A stretch of DNA of 64,000 nucleotides from CAYQDF01 sp964416175 (GCA_964416175.1 CAYQDF010000001.1:1-64000); one strand, 5' to 3'; counted from the stretch's first letter, positions 33,563-42,081 are shown. Numbers and translations: made by a program. Notes: a model not told the origin generated them from the sequence alone.

Positions 33563-34537
33563 ATGAAATTAGATGTTCTGACCCTTGGGGAACTGCTGAT
33601 CGACATGTTCCCCGCAGAGATTGGACGGGGAATGACGGAGGTCAGCGCCTTCCGCCCCAAGCCTGGCGGCGCCCCGGCCAACGTTGCCGTGGCCGCCTCC
33701 CGCCTCGGCGCAAAGACCGGCTTTGTCGGCAAGGTCGGTGAGGACATTTTCGGTCACTACCTGGAAAAAGTCCTCACAACCGAGGGCGTGGACACAAGGG
33801 GGCTGCGCTTCGACCCTCAGGCGCGCACCACCCTGGTCTTCATCGCCCTGCCTGACGAAAACACAGCTGAGTTTGTCTTCTACCGGAACCCTGGCGCCGA
33901 TATGCTCCTCAGCCCGGATGAACTGGATTACGGGCTGCTGGCTTCGACCCGCTGCCTGCATTTCGGCTCGCTCAGCCTGATCGTGGAACCGAGCGGGAGC
34001 GCCACCCGAGCAGCCGTCGAAGCAGCTCGCCGAGCCGGTGCGCTCGTCTCCTTTGACGTCAATTACCGCCCGACTCTCTGGCAGAGCGCGCCTGGCGCTC
34101 TCGAACGAGTAAGGGAAATCATCCCCACCGTGGACCTGATCAAGGTGAACGAAACCGAACTGAGCATCCTCAGCGGTCAGGATGCGCTCGCTCCCGGCGC
34201 AAGCGCTCTGCTTGCGATGGGACCGAAATTGTGTGTGATCACTTTAGGGCAGAATGGCAGCTACTACCAGACTGAGCAGGGAGGTGAATTCGTCCCTGCC
34301 TTCCGGGTAAAGACCGTGGATGCCACGGGCTGCGGAGACGCCTTCATCGCTGGCCTCCTGACGCGGCTGGTGCTGGATGGAAAACAACTGGACGACCTCT
34401 CGCCCGAACGGTTGGGCGCCGCGCTCCGCTTCGCCAACGCGGTTGGCGCGCTGACCGCCCGGACTCTGGGCGTGATTCCCGCCCTCCCCCACGCGCGACA
34501 GGTCAAAGACTTTCTTGAGGCGTGTGAAACGATCTGA
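33563..34537 (+). CDS. PfkB-family sugar kinase (fructokinase-like)
   Basis: The 324-residue kinase has GELLIDMFP at the N-terminus, the first PfkB signature PGGAPANVAVAASRLG near residue 33, FYRNPGADMLL in the lid, SFDVNYRPTLW mid-protein and the second signature DATGCGDAFIAGLL near residue 255 with the catalytic Asp. Motifs match fructokinase/2-keto-3-deoxygluconate kinase relatives. It phosphorylates a ketose or keto-acid; the neighbouring isomerase and transketolase genes favour a ketose. It is 55 bases after the isomerase gene. Confidence 0.93.
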   Translation: MKLDVLTLGELLIDMFPAEIGRGMTEVSAFRPKPGGAPANVAVAASRLGAKTGFVGKVGEDIFGHYLEKVLTTEGVDTRGLRFDPQARTTLVFIALPDENTAEFVFYRNPGADMLLSPDELDYGLLASTRCLHFGSLSLIVEPSGSATRAAVEAARRAGALVSFDVNYRPTLWQSAPGALERVREIIPTVDLIKVNETELSILSGQDALAPGASALLAMGPKLCVITLGQNGSYYQTEQGGEFVPAFRVKTVDATGCGDAFIAGLLTRLVLDGKQLDDLSPERLGAALRFANAVGALTARTLGVIPALPHARQVKDFLEACETI

Positions 34538-34558
34538 TCTATTGAAATCTGGTTAGTA

Positions 34559-34699
34559 TGACAATGTCAGATGAAGCAAAACCGTTCCCTTCGACTACGC
34601 AGCAGATGCGTTCTTCGACTACATTGCGTTCCGCTCAGAATGCATCCGCTGCTCCGCTCAGGGTGCTCCGCTCATGAAAAACCAAATGTGACATTGTCG
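34559..34699. repeat. REP-like element flanked by palindromic 11-mers
   Basis: The 212-base gap between the kinase and transketolase genes holds TGACAATGTCA (34559-34569) and TGACATTGTCG (34689-34699). The first is a perfect odd palindrome and the two arms are inverted copies over ten bases. Between them are repeated TTCGACTAC (34580s and 34610s) and TCCGCTCAG units, and GCAGCAGATGC faces GCATCCGCTGC to form an imperfect stem. This pattern resembles REP/MITE-like repeats scattered in Chloroflexota genomes. Confidence 0.55.
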
Positions 34700-34749
34700 A
34701 ATTAAAGAGATCCAAAATAATCGCGTTCGAGAACTTACAGGAGAGATTC

Positions 34750-35592
34750 ATGCAGCTGAGAGAGACCGAGACGATCGATTTGATCAAGTTGAAAGACATC
34801 GCCAGGCAGCTCCGCCTGGATATCCTCGAGATGACCACCAAAGCCGGTTCGGGACACCCCTCCAGTTCCTTCTCCGCCGTAGAGATACTCACCGCCCTCT
34901 TCTTTGGCGGTGTGCTCCGCTACCGGCCGGATGACCCATGGTGGTCGGAGCGAGACCGCTTCATCATGAGCAAGGGGCACGCCGCCCCGCTTCTCTACGC
35001 AGTCCTGGCGTACGCTGGATACTTTGAGCGCGAACTGCTCTGGCGACTGCGGCAGATCGACAGCCCCATGCAGGGTCATCCGATTCAAGGTCTGCTGCCT
35101 GGAGTCGAGGCCACCACCGGCTCGCTGGGCCAGGGACTCTCGCTCGGAGTCGGTCACGCCCTCGGAGGCCGCCTGAACGGATATCGCTACCGCGTCTATG
35201 TGTTGTTGGGCGACGGTGAGTGCCAGGCCGGGCAGGTGTGGGAGGCTGCCATGGCAGCCGCTCACTTTAAAACCGGCCAACTGATCGCCATCCTGGACTA
35301 CAACAAGTATCAGGAGACCGGGCCCATCAGCCGCGAGATGGCCCTTGAACCGCTGGTCGAAAAATGGAAAAGCTTCGGCTGGAATGTCTCCGAGGCCGAT
35401 GGCCATGACATCGCGGCCATGATCCAGGCCTTTCGGGCCATAGCCGCTATCGAGGACCAACCCTCTATTATCATCGCGCACACCATCAAAGGCAAAGGCG
35501 TTTCTTTTATCGAATCTGATTACACATTCCACGGCCGGGCGCTCAACCCCGAGCAAGCCGCCAGAGCGAGGGAGGAGATCTTATGTCAATAG
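34750..35592 (+). CDS. Transketolase, N-terminal (thiamine diphosphate) subunit
   Basis: The 280-residue product is the N-terminal half of a split transketolase. KAGSGHPSSSFSAVEILTAL near residue 36 and SKGHAAPLLYAVLAYAG near residue 77 are substrate and cofactor contacts. The thiamine-diphosphate motif is GDGECQAGQVWEAAMAAAHF near residue 155, ending with NKYQ where GDG..N ligates Mg2+. Its stop overlaps the next gene by ten bases, so both halves are made together. Split transketolases in sugar operons may act on unusual ketose phosphates, as described for apulose 4-phosphate. Confidence 0.93.
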   Translation: MQLRETETIDLIKLKDIARQLRLDILEMTTKAGSGHPSSSFSAVEILTALFFGGVLRYRPDDPWWSERDRFIMSKGHAAPLLYAVLAYAGYFERELLWRLRQIDSPMQGHPIQGLLPGVEATTGSLGQGLSLGVGHALGGRLNGYRYRVYVLLGDGECQAGQVWEAAMAAAHFKTGQLIAILDYNKYQETGPISREMALEPLVEKWKSFGWNVSEADGHDIAAMIQAFRAIAAIEDQPSIIIAHTIKGKGVSFIESDYTFHGRALNPEQAARAREEILCQ

Positions 35593-36551
35593 GCGAAAAA
35601 GCAGGCTTGCTGCCTGGAAAACCCATGCGGGATGTCTTTGGCGAAGCACTGCTGGCCGTCTGCGATGCCGACCCGCGCGTGGTTGTCCTCGACGGCGACC
35701 TGAGCAACTCCACCAAGACCGAGCTGGTCCGCCAGAAGTATCCTGAGCGATTCTTCAACATCGGCATCGCCGAGAGCAACCTGGTCGGGATCGGGGCAGG
35801 ACTGGCCGGATGCGGTTTTATCCCCTGGATCACCAGCTTCTCGTCATTCCTGTTGTGCAATGCCTACGACCAGCTGCGCCTGGCGGTGGCGCTTTCCAAT
35901 CTCAACGCCAAAATCCTGGGCAGCCACGGCGGGATCACCCTTGGCAAAGACGGCCCGACTCAAATGGGCATCGAGGACCTGGCCCTGATGGGTGGACTGC
36001 CAACCATGACGATCCTAGTCCCTTCCGATCCGCTTTCGATGCGCGCTGCGGTCAAGGCCGCCACGGACCACCGCGGGCCGGTCTTCCTCCGCTCCAGCCG
36101 GGTCGCCATGCCGCAAATCTACCGGGAGACCGAGCTAAATTATGAGATCGGCAAGGCCATTCAGGTCCGTCCTGGGAATGACCTGACTATCATCGCCTGC
36201 GGTCTGATGGTCGGCATGGCGCTCGACGCCGCGGCCATGCTGGCCGAAGCGGGGGTACAGGCGCGCGTCATCGATCTGCACACCCTGCGCCCGATGGACA
36301 GGGAGACACTCGTCCGGGCAGCGCGCGAAACCGGCGCCATCGTCACCGCAGAAGAGCACCTCCTCCAGGGTGGCATGGGCAGCAATGTGGCGCGCCTCAT
36401 CGCCGAGAGCTGCCCGGTGCCGATGCGGTTCGTCGGCCTGGCGGATACCTACACCGAATCGGGCGACCCGGACGATCTGCTGGTCAAGTACCACCTGACC
36501 GCCCAAGACATCTTCACCGCCTCTCTCGAAGCGTACAAAGCGAAAGGCTGA
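35583..36551 (+). CDS. Transketolase, C-terminal subunit
   Basis: The 322-residue product has the Pyr domain (RDVFGEALLAVCDADPRVVVLDGDLSNSTKT, then FNIGIAESNLVGIGAGLA near residue 60 with the catalytic Glu that activates thiamine diphosphate) and the transketolase C-terminal domain (about 190-310, VIDLHTLRPMD, TAEEHLLQGGMGSNVA). The overlapping start at 35583 follows GGAGATCTT. It pairs with the N-terminal subunit to transfer two-carbon units between sugar phosphates. Confidence 0.93.
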   Translation: MSIGEKAGLLPGKPMRDVFGEALLAVCDADPRVVVLDGDLSNSTKTELVRQKYPERFFNIGIAESNLVGIGAGLAGCGFIPWITSFSSFLLCNAYDQLRLAVALSNLNAKILGSHGGITLGKDGPTQMGIEDLALMGGLPTMTILVPSDPLSMRAAVKAATDHRGPVFLRSSRVAMPQIYRETELNYEIGKAIQVRPGNDLTIIACGLMVGMALDAAAMLAEAGVQARVIDLHTLRPMDRETLVRAARETGAIVTAEEHLLQGGMGSNVARLIAESCPVPMRFVGLADTYTESGDPDDLLVKYHLTAQDIFTASLEAYKAKG

Positions 36552-36554
36552 ACC

Positions 36555-37841
36555 ATGCTCTCGGAAGACCTCGCCCGCCGACACGCTGAGGGCCGCCCCA
36601 TCCGGGTCGGCGTGAGCGGCGCTGGATGGATCGGCAGCGGCTTCGTCGCTCAGGTTGCGCACATACAGGGCATGCAGGTGAAGGTCCTGGCGGATGCGAA
36701 CACCCAATCCGCCCGCGAGGCATTCCTGGGGTCCGGGCTTTCACCAGACGACCTGGTCGAAACGGATTCCCCGGGGGCTGCAGAAGACGCCCTGCGCGCC
36801 GGCAAGCGCATCTTCACCGGCTCGTACGAGCTCGCCGCCCGACTCGAGTCGATCGATATCGTGGCTGACGTGACCCCCTCCCCGGCGATCGGCGCCGAGA
36901 CCGCGATGGCCTGCATCCGGAACGGCAAGGATGTCGTACTGGTCAACATCGAAGCGGATGTGACCGTTGGGCGCCTCCTCTCCCGTCTGGCCCGAGAGGC
37001 CGGCGTGCTCTACACCGTCTCCTCCGGCGACGAGCCGGGTTGCCTCATGGAGCTGTGGGACTTTGTCACAGCCCTCGGCTATAACCCGGTCGTGATCGGC
37101 AAGGGCAAGAACAACCCCCTGGATCCTTCTGCCAACCCCGAGACGGTGGCAGAAGCCGCTCGCAGAGCGAACAAGGACCCCTTCCAGGTGGCCTCTTACG
37201 TGGATGGCACCAAGACCAGCTTCGAGATGGCCTGCGCCGCCAACGCCACCGGCTGCCGGCCGATGCGGCGCGGTATGTTCGGCCCGCAGGCGGACCTGGA
37301 AACCGTCTCCCGCATCTTTGCCCTCGAGGAAGACGGTGGGATTACGAAATTCCCGGGAGCTGTGGACTTCGTCCAGGGGAGCGCCATGGCAGGCGGCGTG
37401 TTCGTCACCGTCCGCATCGATGACCGCCGTATCCAGGACGACTTGCAGTACTTGAAAGTCGGCAGCGGGAAGTATTACACCTTCTTCCGCCCCTACCACC
37501 TTTGGTTCCTGGAAGCGCCCCTGTCCGTCGCACGCGCCTGCCTCTATCGACAGGCAACCCTCGTCCCGCTCGACCGGCCTGTTGCGGACGTGATGACCTT
37601 CGCCAAGCGCGACCTCCTCCCCGGCGAACGGCTTGATGATTTCGGCGGCTACACCTTTTTCGGCATGATCGACACCGCTGAGGAAGCCCGTCGGGAAAAC
37701 GCCCTGCCTATCGGCCTGGCACCCGGGGCGGTGATCATCCGTCCCCTCGCCGCCGGCGCTGTCATCACCTGGGACGACGTGCAGCTCGACGATTCCAGCC
37801 TGGTCGTCCGCCTCCGCCGGCGCCAGGACGAATTAACCTGA
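36555..37841 (+). CDS. COG4091-type NAD(P) dehydrogenase with C-terminal SAF domain
   Basis: The 428-residue protein has an N-terminal Rossmann fold (IRVGVSGAGWIGSGFVAQV near residue 17) related to homoserine dehydrogenase, a central catalytic region (TVSSGDEPGCLMELWDF, VIGKGKNNPLDPSANPE, PGAVDFVQGSAMAGG), and a SAF-type C-terminal domain (about 345-425: MTFAKRDLLPGERLDDFGGYTFFG, then PLAAGAVITWDDVQL). This architecture is COG4091, predicted homoserine dehydrogenase, whose members mostly lack a defined substrate. It is three bases after the transketolase gene and 11 before an epimerase, so it probably acts on a sugar-derived hydroxy-carbonyl compound, not on homoserine. Confidence 0.88.
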   Translation: MLSEDLARRHAEGRPIRVGVSGAGWIGSGFVAQVAHIQGMQVKVLADANTQSAREAFLGSGLSPDDLVETDSPGAAEDALRAGKRIFTGSYELAARLESIDIVADVTPSPAIGAETAMACIRNGKDVVLVNIEADVTVGRLLSRLAREAGVLYTVSSGDEPGCLMELWDFVTALGYNPVVIGKGKNNPLDPSANPETVAEAARRANKDPFQVASYVDGTKTSFEMACAANATGCRPMRRGMFGPQADLETVSRIFALEEDGGITKFPGAVDFVQGSAMAGGVFVTVRIDDRRIQDDLQYLKVGSGKYYTFFRPYHLWFLEAPLSVARACLYRQATLVPLDRPVADVMTFAKRDLLPGERLDDFGGYTFFGMIDTAEEARRENALPIGLAPGAVIIRPLAAGAVITWDDVQLDDSSLVVRLRRRQDELT

Positions 37842-37852
37842 AGGAGTCAATC

Positions 37853-38815
37853 ATGCGTATCGGAGTATTCCTCGTCCTCTTTCAAAACCTCCCCTTCGAA
37901 GCCGCTCTCGACAAGGCGGCCGCCGCCGGTGTGACCGCAGTAGAGATCGGATCCGGCGGCTACCCGGGCAGCCATCACTGCCCGGTAGACGAGCTGCTGG
38001 AAAGCGCTGAGAAGCGTAAAGCGTACCTCAAGGCAATCCACGACCGCGGCCTGATCCTGAGCGCGCTCAGCTGCCACTATGAACCCCTGCATCCTGACAG
38101 GTCTCTCGCCCGAGAATCAGACGAAATTTTCCGCCAGTCTGTCCGCCTGGCAGAGATGTTGGAAGTCCCTGCAGTGAACGTGCTCTCAGGGCTGCCCGCC
38201 GGTTCACCCGGCGATGCCATGCCCAACTGGGTGACCTGCCCCTGGCCTAACCACTTCACCGAGATCCTGGACTACCAGTGGAACCAGGTCGGCATCCCCT
38301 ACTGGCGAGAAGCCGCGAAATTCGCCGAAAACCACAAGGTGAAGATCGCCGTGGAGATGCACCCGGGCATGCTGGTCTATAACGTGGAGACCCTGCTGCG
38401 GCTCCGGGAAGCCTGCGGGCCAGCCCTCGGCTGCAACTTCGATCCTAGCCACCTGTGGTGGAACGGCGTCGATCCGGTCGCAGCCATCCGCAAGCTCGGA
38501 GATGCCATCGCCCACGTTCACGGGAAGGACGTGTACCTCGACCCCTACAACATCTCCGTCAACGGCTGCAACGATGGCAAGCCCTACGGTCGAATCCCAG
38601 ATCGCGCCTGGACTTTCCGCAGCATCGGCTACGGGCACGACGCCAAGACCTGGAAGGACATCATCAGCGCCTTGCGCCTGGTTGGCTATGACCACGTGAT
38701 CTCTATCGAGCACGAAGACGCCATGATGTCCACCGACGAAGGCCTGGCGAAGGGCATCGCCCTGCTCAAGGAAGCCGGCATCTTCGAAAAAGCCGGCGAG
38801 ATGTTCTGGGCGTAA
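37853..38815 (+). CDS. Sugar phosphate isomerase/epimerase, TIM barrel (paralogue B)
   Basis: The 320-residue product is a TIM-barrel epimerase closely related to that at 1327-2307: same N-terminus (IGVF..LFQ), ALSCH, PNWVTCPWP, EMHPG, ETLLRLREA, NFDPSHLWWNGVDP, HVHGKD and IEHED. The metal-site positions are identical. It ends the plus-strand operon; AAGGAG precedes the ATG by seven bases. The likely role is isomerising or epimerising an intermediate shared with the minus-strand cluster. Confidence 0.91.
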   Translation: MRIGVFLVLFQNLPFEAALDKAAAAGVTAVEIGSGGYPGSHHCPVDELLESAEKRKAYLKAIHDRGLILSALSCHYEPLHPDRSLARESDEIFRQSVRLAEMLEVPAVNVLSGLPAGSPGDAMPNWVTCPWPNHFTEILDYQWNQVGIPYWREAAKFAENHKVKIAVEMHPGMLVYNVETLLRLREACGPALGCNFDPSHLWWNGVDPVAAIRKLGDAIAHVHGKDVYLDPYNISVNGCNDGKPYGRIPDRAWTFRSIGYGHDAKTWKDIISALRLVGYDHVISIEHEDAMMSTDEGLAKGIALLKEAGIFEKAGEMFWA

Positions 38816-39096
38816 AACGTGCAAACCCCCCTCCGATGAGGTTGCCGCCGCGCTGCGGGTATTCTGATCGGAATGGGAAAGCATCAACAGGCTCCGGATC
38901 ACTGAGAACACCTGGTTCCGGGGGGATTTTCTGGTTGGCGAACACGATCTAAGGGCATACAATACGCGTTAGAATAGAGAGCATAAAAAGTTGCACCTCC
39001 GCTGGTCCGGGCGTCCAGCGAGAAGGTGGAGATGAGCGGCACAGCCAGCAGGATGGCGATGAATGGGATCCCCAAAATTTTGGTAAGATTTATCAT
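38816..39096. other. Intergenic region with minus-strand mini-ORF
   Basis: This 281-base gap holds no recognisable gene. A 65-codon minus-strand frame (38899-39096) would encode a hydrophobic N-terminal segment (about residues 2-22, signal-peptide-like) with no ribosome-binding site and no family resemblance; it may be chance or a gene remnant. The extended -10 of the next gene lies at its right edge. Confidence 0.35.
39081..39089 (+). promoter_or_regulatory. Extended -10 box, possible leaderless start
   Basis: TGG followed by TAAGAT forms an extended -10 element, and the ATG at 39097 begins seven bases after it with no Shine-Dalgarno sequence. The transcript may therefore start at the ATG itself. 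The -35 region is not recognisable. Confidence 0.4.
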
Positions 39097-39681
39097 ATGG
39101 ACATTACACAGTTGTTCCTGCAGCGTTACGATGTGCTGTACGATTTCTGGATCGCTGAGGTCTGGAATACGGTCCCGGTCAAGCTGATGCGCCAGCGCCC
39201 GCACTCCAGGGTCAACTCGATCGCCTGGAACCTGTGGCACCTGACACGGGTCGAGGATGCCGGATTAAACTGTTTCGTCGTCGACCGCCCCCAGGTCCTG
39301 GATGAAGGCAAGTGGATGCAGCGCTTGAACCTGCCCTGGCGGCATCACGGCAGCGGCATGTCATTCACCGAGGTGGACGAATTGAACCAACGCATCGACC
39401 TGAATGCCCTGCGCGATTATTCCGCAGCCGTTCAGATCCGCACGCGCGAGATCATCGAACGGATCGCCACGGTGGATCTACACGAAGTCATGACCCACGA
39501 ACGCGTTCGGGCGATTGTGATCGACGAGGGGCTGGGGCATCCACGAGCCGAAGGATTGATCGAGAACTACACCGGCTGGTCGAAGGGCAGGTGCCTGATG
39601 AACTTCGGCCTGACGCACCCCTACCAGCACGTCGGCGAGATCGGCGTCATCGCCAGCCTGCTCGGTGTGGAGTTCGATTGA
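39097..39681 (+). CDS. DinB-superfamily protein (four-helix, metal-binding)
   Basis: The 194-residue protein fits the DinB/YfiT four-helix bundle. NSIAWNLWHLTRVEDAG (His48) and a C-terminal HPYQHVGEIGVI (two histidines) give the three-His metal set of the family, which includes bacillithiol- or mycothiol-dependent transferases and many uncharacterised enzymes. Its stop is four bases before the ATG of the MttB-family gene, suggesting co-expression. The function is unknown; a thiol-transferase role is possible. Confidence 0.82.
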   Translation: MDITQLFLQRYDVLYDFWIAEVWNTVPVKLMRQRPHSRVNSIAWNLWHLTRVEDAGLNCFVVDRPQVLDEGKWMQRLNLPWRHHGSGMSFTEVDELNQRIDLNALRDYSAAVQIRTREIIERIATVDLHEVMTHERVRAIVIDEGLGHPRAEGLIENYTGWSKGRCLMNFGLTHPYQHVGEIGVIASLLGVEFD

Positions 39682-39685
39682 GCTG

Positions 39686-41119
39686 ATGAAACCAGGGGCG
39701 CGCGTCTACCCTCGCCTCACTATCCTGACCCCTGACCAGGTCCAGGCAGTGCACGGTTTCGCTCTGCAGATCCTGGCGGAAACAGGCGTTCGCGTAGACT
39801 CTCCCAAAGCCCGGGAGGTCTACTCGTCCGGGGAGGGCGTCTCCATCGATGGCGACCGGGTGCGGATTCCCCCCGGTCTGGCCGAGTGGGCCATCGCATC
39901 CGCTCCCCGCCAGGTGGAAGTTTACGACCGATCCGGAAACCTGCGCTTCTGCCTGGGAGGCGACCGGACACGCTTTGGGATCGGCGTGACCAACCTGTAC
40001 TACCAGGACCCGGTCACAGACGATGTGGTCCCTTTTACACGCGAGCACATGGCTCTGTCCGTCCGCCTGGGTGATGCGCTGCCCCAGTTCGACGTGGTCT
40101 CGACCATCGGCATTCTTCACGACCTCCCTCCGGCCGTCGCCGATCTTTACGCCACTCTCGAAATGATCGCCAACACGGCCAAACCGCTGGTCCTGCTGAT
40201 CTCCGACGAAAGCCTGTTCGTCCCCGCGCTGGATCTTCTCGAAGTCCTGCATGGAGACCTGACCGAAAAGCCATTTATTCTCCCCTACTTTAATCCGGTA
40301 ACCCCGCTTGTGATGAATGTCGGCACAACGGACAAGATGCTCGACGCCATCGAGCGTGGCCTGCCGTTCATTTTCTCCAACTACGGCATGGTCGGCATGT
40401 CCACCCCTATCACGCCTGCCGGGAGCCTGGCCCTGCTGCTCGCCGAACTGCTCGCCGGGCTGGTTTTCAGCCAGCTCGCCCGGGAGGGGACCCCGGTCAT
40501 CCTGGGCAGCCTGCCGGCCTTCTTCGACATGAAGTCGATGATAGACTACTACGATCCGTTGACGCTGCTCCTCAACCTGGCCTGCGCGGAGGTGATGGCC
40601 CATTATCACATCCCCCACGCCGGGACCTCCGGCAGCGGCCTCGGCTGGGGGTCTGACCTGCTGGCTGCCGGCCTGCTCTGGCACGATCACCTGACGGCCT
40701 GCCTGGGGGTGGTCGGTCTCTCGCCCTTCGTGGGCGGCAACCTGGGCTCGAAGGCCTTTTCCCCGGCGCTCGTCGTCTACGCCAACGATGTGATCGAAGC
40801 GGCGCGCCGCTTCACCGCCGGGTTCCAGCTCGACGCCGAGAATATCCGCCCGGATGAGATCGCCCACGCCGGTCCGGGAGGCCATTTCCTGACCTCTGAG
40901 TTAACCCTGTTGCACTACAGGGAGGACTATTACGCCAGCCAGGTGTTCCCCCGCCTCAGCCTGGAGGCCTGGCTACAAAAGGGTCAGCCCAAAGCGCTGG
41001 ATCTTCTGAGAACCAGGACCAGACAGCTGTTGGAGGATTCCCCCCCGCCGGAAGACCACGATGACCTGATCGGCAGGGGTGAAGCATTTATCCAAGAATC
41101 CATCGCCAGGAGTCTGTGA
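39686..41119 (+). CDS. MttB-family corrinoid methyltransferase, non-pyrrolysine
   Basis: The 477-residue protein belongs to the trimethylamine methyltransferase (MttB/COG5598) superfamily: a TIM barrel with N-terminal LTILTPDQVQAVHGFALQILAETGVRVDS, then GDRTRFGIGVTNLYYQD, TPITPAGSLALLLAELLAGL mid-barrel and HAGTSGSGLGWGSD later. No in-frame TAG interrupts it, so it lacks pyrrolysine and belongs with glycine-betaine, carnitine or proline-betaine demethylases rather than trimethylamine MttB. It would pass a methyl group to a corrinoid protein; the only corrinoid-protein gene seen is at 24484-25119. The ATG at 39686 avoids overlap with the DinB-type gene. Confidence 0.9.
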   Translation: MKPGARVYPRLTILTPDQVQAVHGFALQILAETGVRVDSPKAREVYSSGEGVSIDGDRVRIPPGLAEWAIASAPRQVEVYDRSGNLRFCLGGDRTRFGIGVTNLYYQDPVTDDVVPFTREHMALSVRLGDALPQFDVVSTIGILHDLPPAVADLYATLEMIANTAKPLVLLISDESLFVPALDLLEVLHGDLTEKPFILPYFNPVTPLVMNVGTTDKMLDAIERGLPFIFSNYGMVGMSTPITPAGSLALLLAELLAGLVFSQLAREGTPVILGSLPAFFDMKSMIDYYDPLTLLLNLACAEVMAHYHIPHAGTSGSGLGWGSDLLAAGLLWHDHLTACLGVVGLSPFVGGNLGSKAFSPALVVYANDVIEAARRFTAGFQLDAENIRPDEIAHAGPGGHFLTSELTLLHYREDYYASQVFPRLSLEAWLQKGQPKALDLLRTRTRQLLEDSPPPEDHDDLIGRGEAFIQESIARSL

Positions 41120-41181
41120 AAGGTCTGACCGATCGAGAAGTGAGGCAGGCAGGTCAGGCGTAGCGAGGCAAGGCTGAGACC

Positions 41182-42081
41182 ATGGCGGATCTTTACGCCG
41201 GCATTGAAATCGGCGGGACCAAGTGGGTGTGCGCGGTTGGGACGGGGCCTGAGGACCTGCGCGCGGTGACCCGCTTTCCGACAGGGGAACCAGCCGCGAC
41301 GATCGCCAAAGCGATAGGCTTCCTCCAGGAGGCATCTGCCCGGCAGGGACGCCTCCGGGCGATCGGCATCGGTTCTTTCGGACCGCTTGACCTCGACCCC
41401 CGCTCGCCTTCCTTCGGCTTCATCACCACGACGCCGAAGCTGGGCTGGGCGAATACCGACCTGGTCGGAGCATTCGAGGCGGCTTTTAGCCTCCCGGTTG
41501 GCTTTGACACGGACGTCAACGCTGCCGCTTTGGGAGAAGGGCGTTGGGGAGCCGCCCAGGGACTGACAGATTTTATTTACCTGACGATCGGCACGGGCAT
41601 CGGGGGCGGAGGGATGAGCGGCGGGCAGCTGATCCACGGCCTTGCGCACCCAGAGATGGGGCACATCCGCATCCCGCACGACCCGGCACGCGACCCCTTC
41701 CTGGGCGCCTGCCCTTTCCATGGGGACTGCTTCGAAGGGCTGGCATCCGGCCCGGCGATCGAAGCACGCTGGGGGCAGCGCGGTGAAACCCTCCCCCTGG
41801 ACCACCCGGCCTGGGAGCTTGAAGCCCGCTACCTGGCGTTGGGACTGGTGAATTTCATCTGCACGCTCTCCCCGCGCCGGATCATCCTCGGCGGCGGGGT
41901 GATGGCCCAGAGCCACCTCTTCTCCATGGTCCGCAGGCAGGTGCAGGTCTTGTTGAACGGGTACATCGCCGCGCCGGAGGTCCTGGACCGCATCCAGGAC
42001 TATATCGTCCCCCCCGCTTTAGGTCCCCAGACAGGCGTCCTGGGCGCCATCGCTCTGGCAGAGAAAGCTGCCCATGGATAA
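41182..42081 (+). CDS. ROK-family sugar kinase (fructokinase-like)
   Basis: The 299-residue kinase has the phosphate-binding loop YAGIEIGGTKWVCAVG at the N-terminus, DTDVNAAALGEGRWGAA near residue 112 with the catalytic Asp, and GTGIGGGGMSGGQLIHG. The zinc-binding motif is HPEMGH followed by CPFHGDCFEG, as in bacterial ROK fructokinases and mannose kinases. It has no HTH, unlike the ROK regulator at 22934. It is 62 bases after the MttB-family gene. The sugar is likely fructose or another hexose. Confidence 0.92.
   Translation: MADLYAGIEIGGTKWVCAVGTGPEDLRAVTRFPTGEPAATIAKAIGFLQEASARQGRLRAIGIGSFGPLDLDPRSPSFGFITTTPKLGWANTDLVGAFEAAFSLPVGFDTDVNAAALGEGRWGAAQGLTDFIYLTIGTGIGGGGMSGGQLIHGLAHPEMGHIRIPHDPARDPFLGACPFHGDCFEGLASGPAIEARWGQRGETLPLDHPAWELEARYLALGLVNFICTLSPRRIILGGGVMAQSHLFSMVRRQVQVLLNGYIAAPEVLDRIQDYIVPPALGPQTGVLGAIALAEKAAHG

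Noticed and set aside
38899..39096. 65-codon minus-strand frame with signal-like start
   Set aside because: No ribosome-binding site, family match or conserved context; listed only as part of the gap.
39647..40885. Long minus-strand open frame opposite the MttB-family gene
   Set aside because: Low-complexity, no family motif, and fully antisense to a gene with a clear family signature.
39686..41119. Pyrrolysine (in-frame TAG) in the MttB-family gene
   Set aside because: The frame is open for 477 codons without TAG at the pyrrolysine position.
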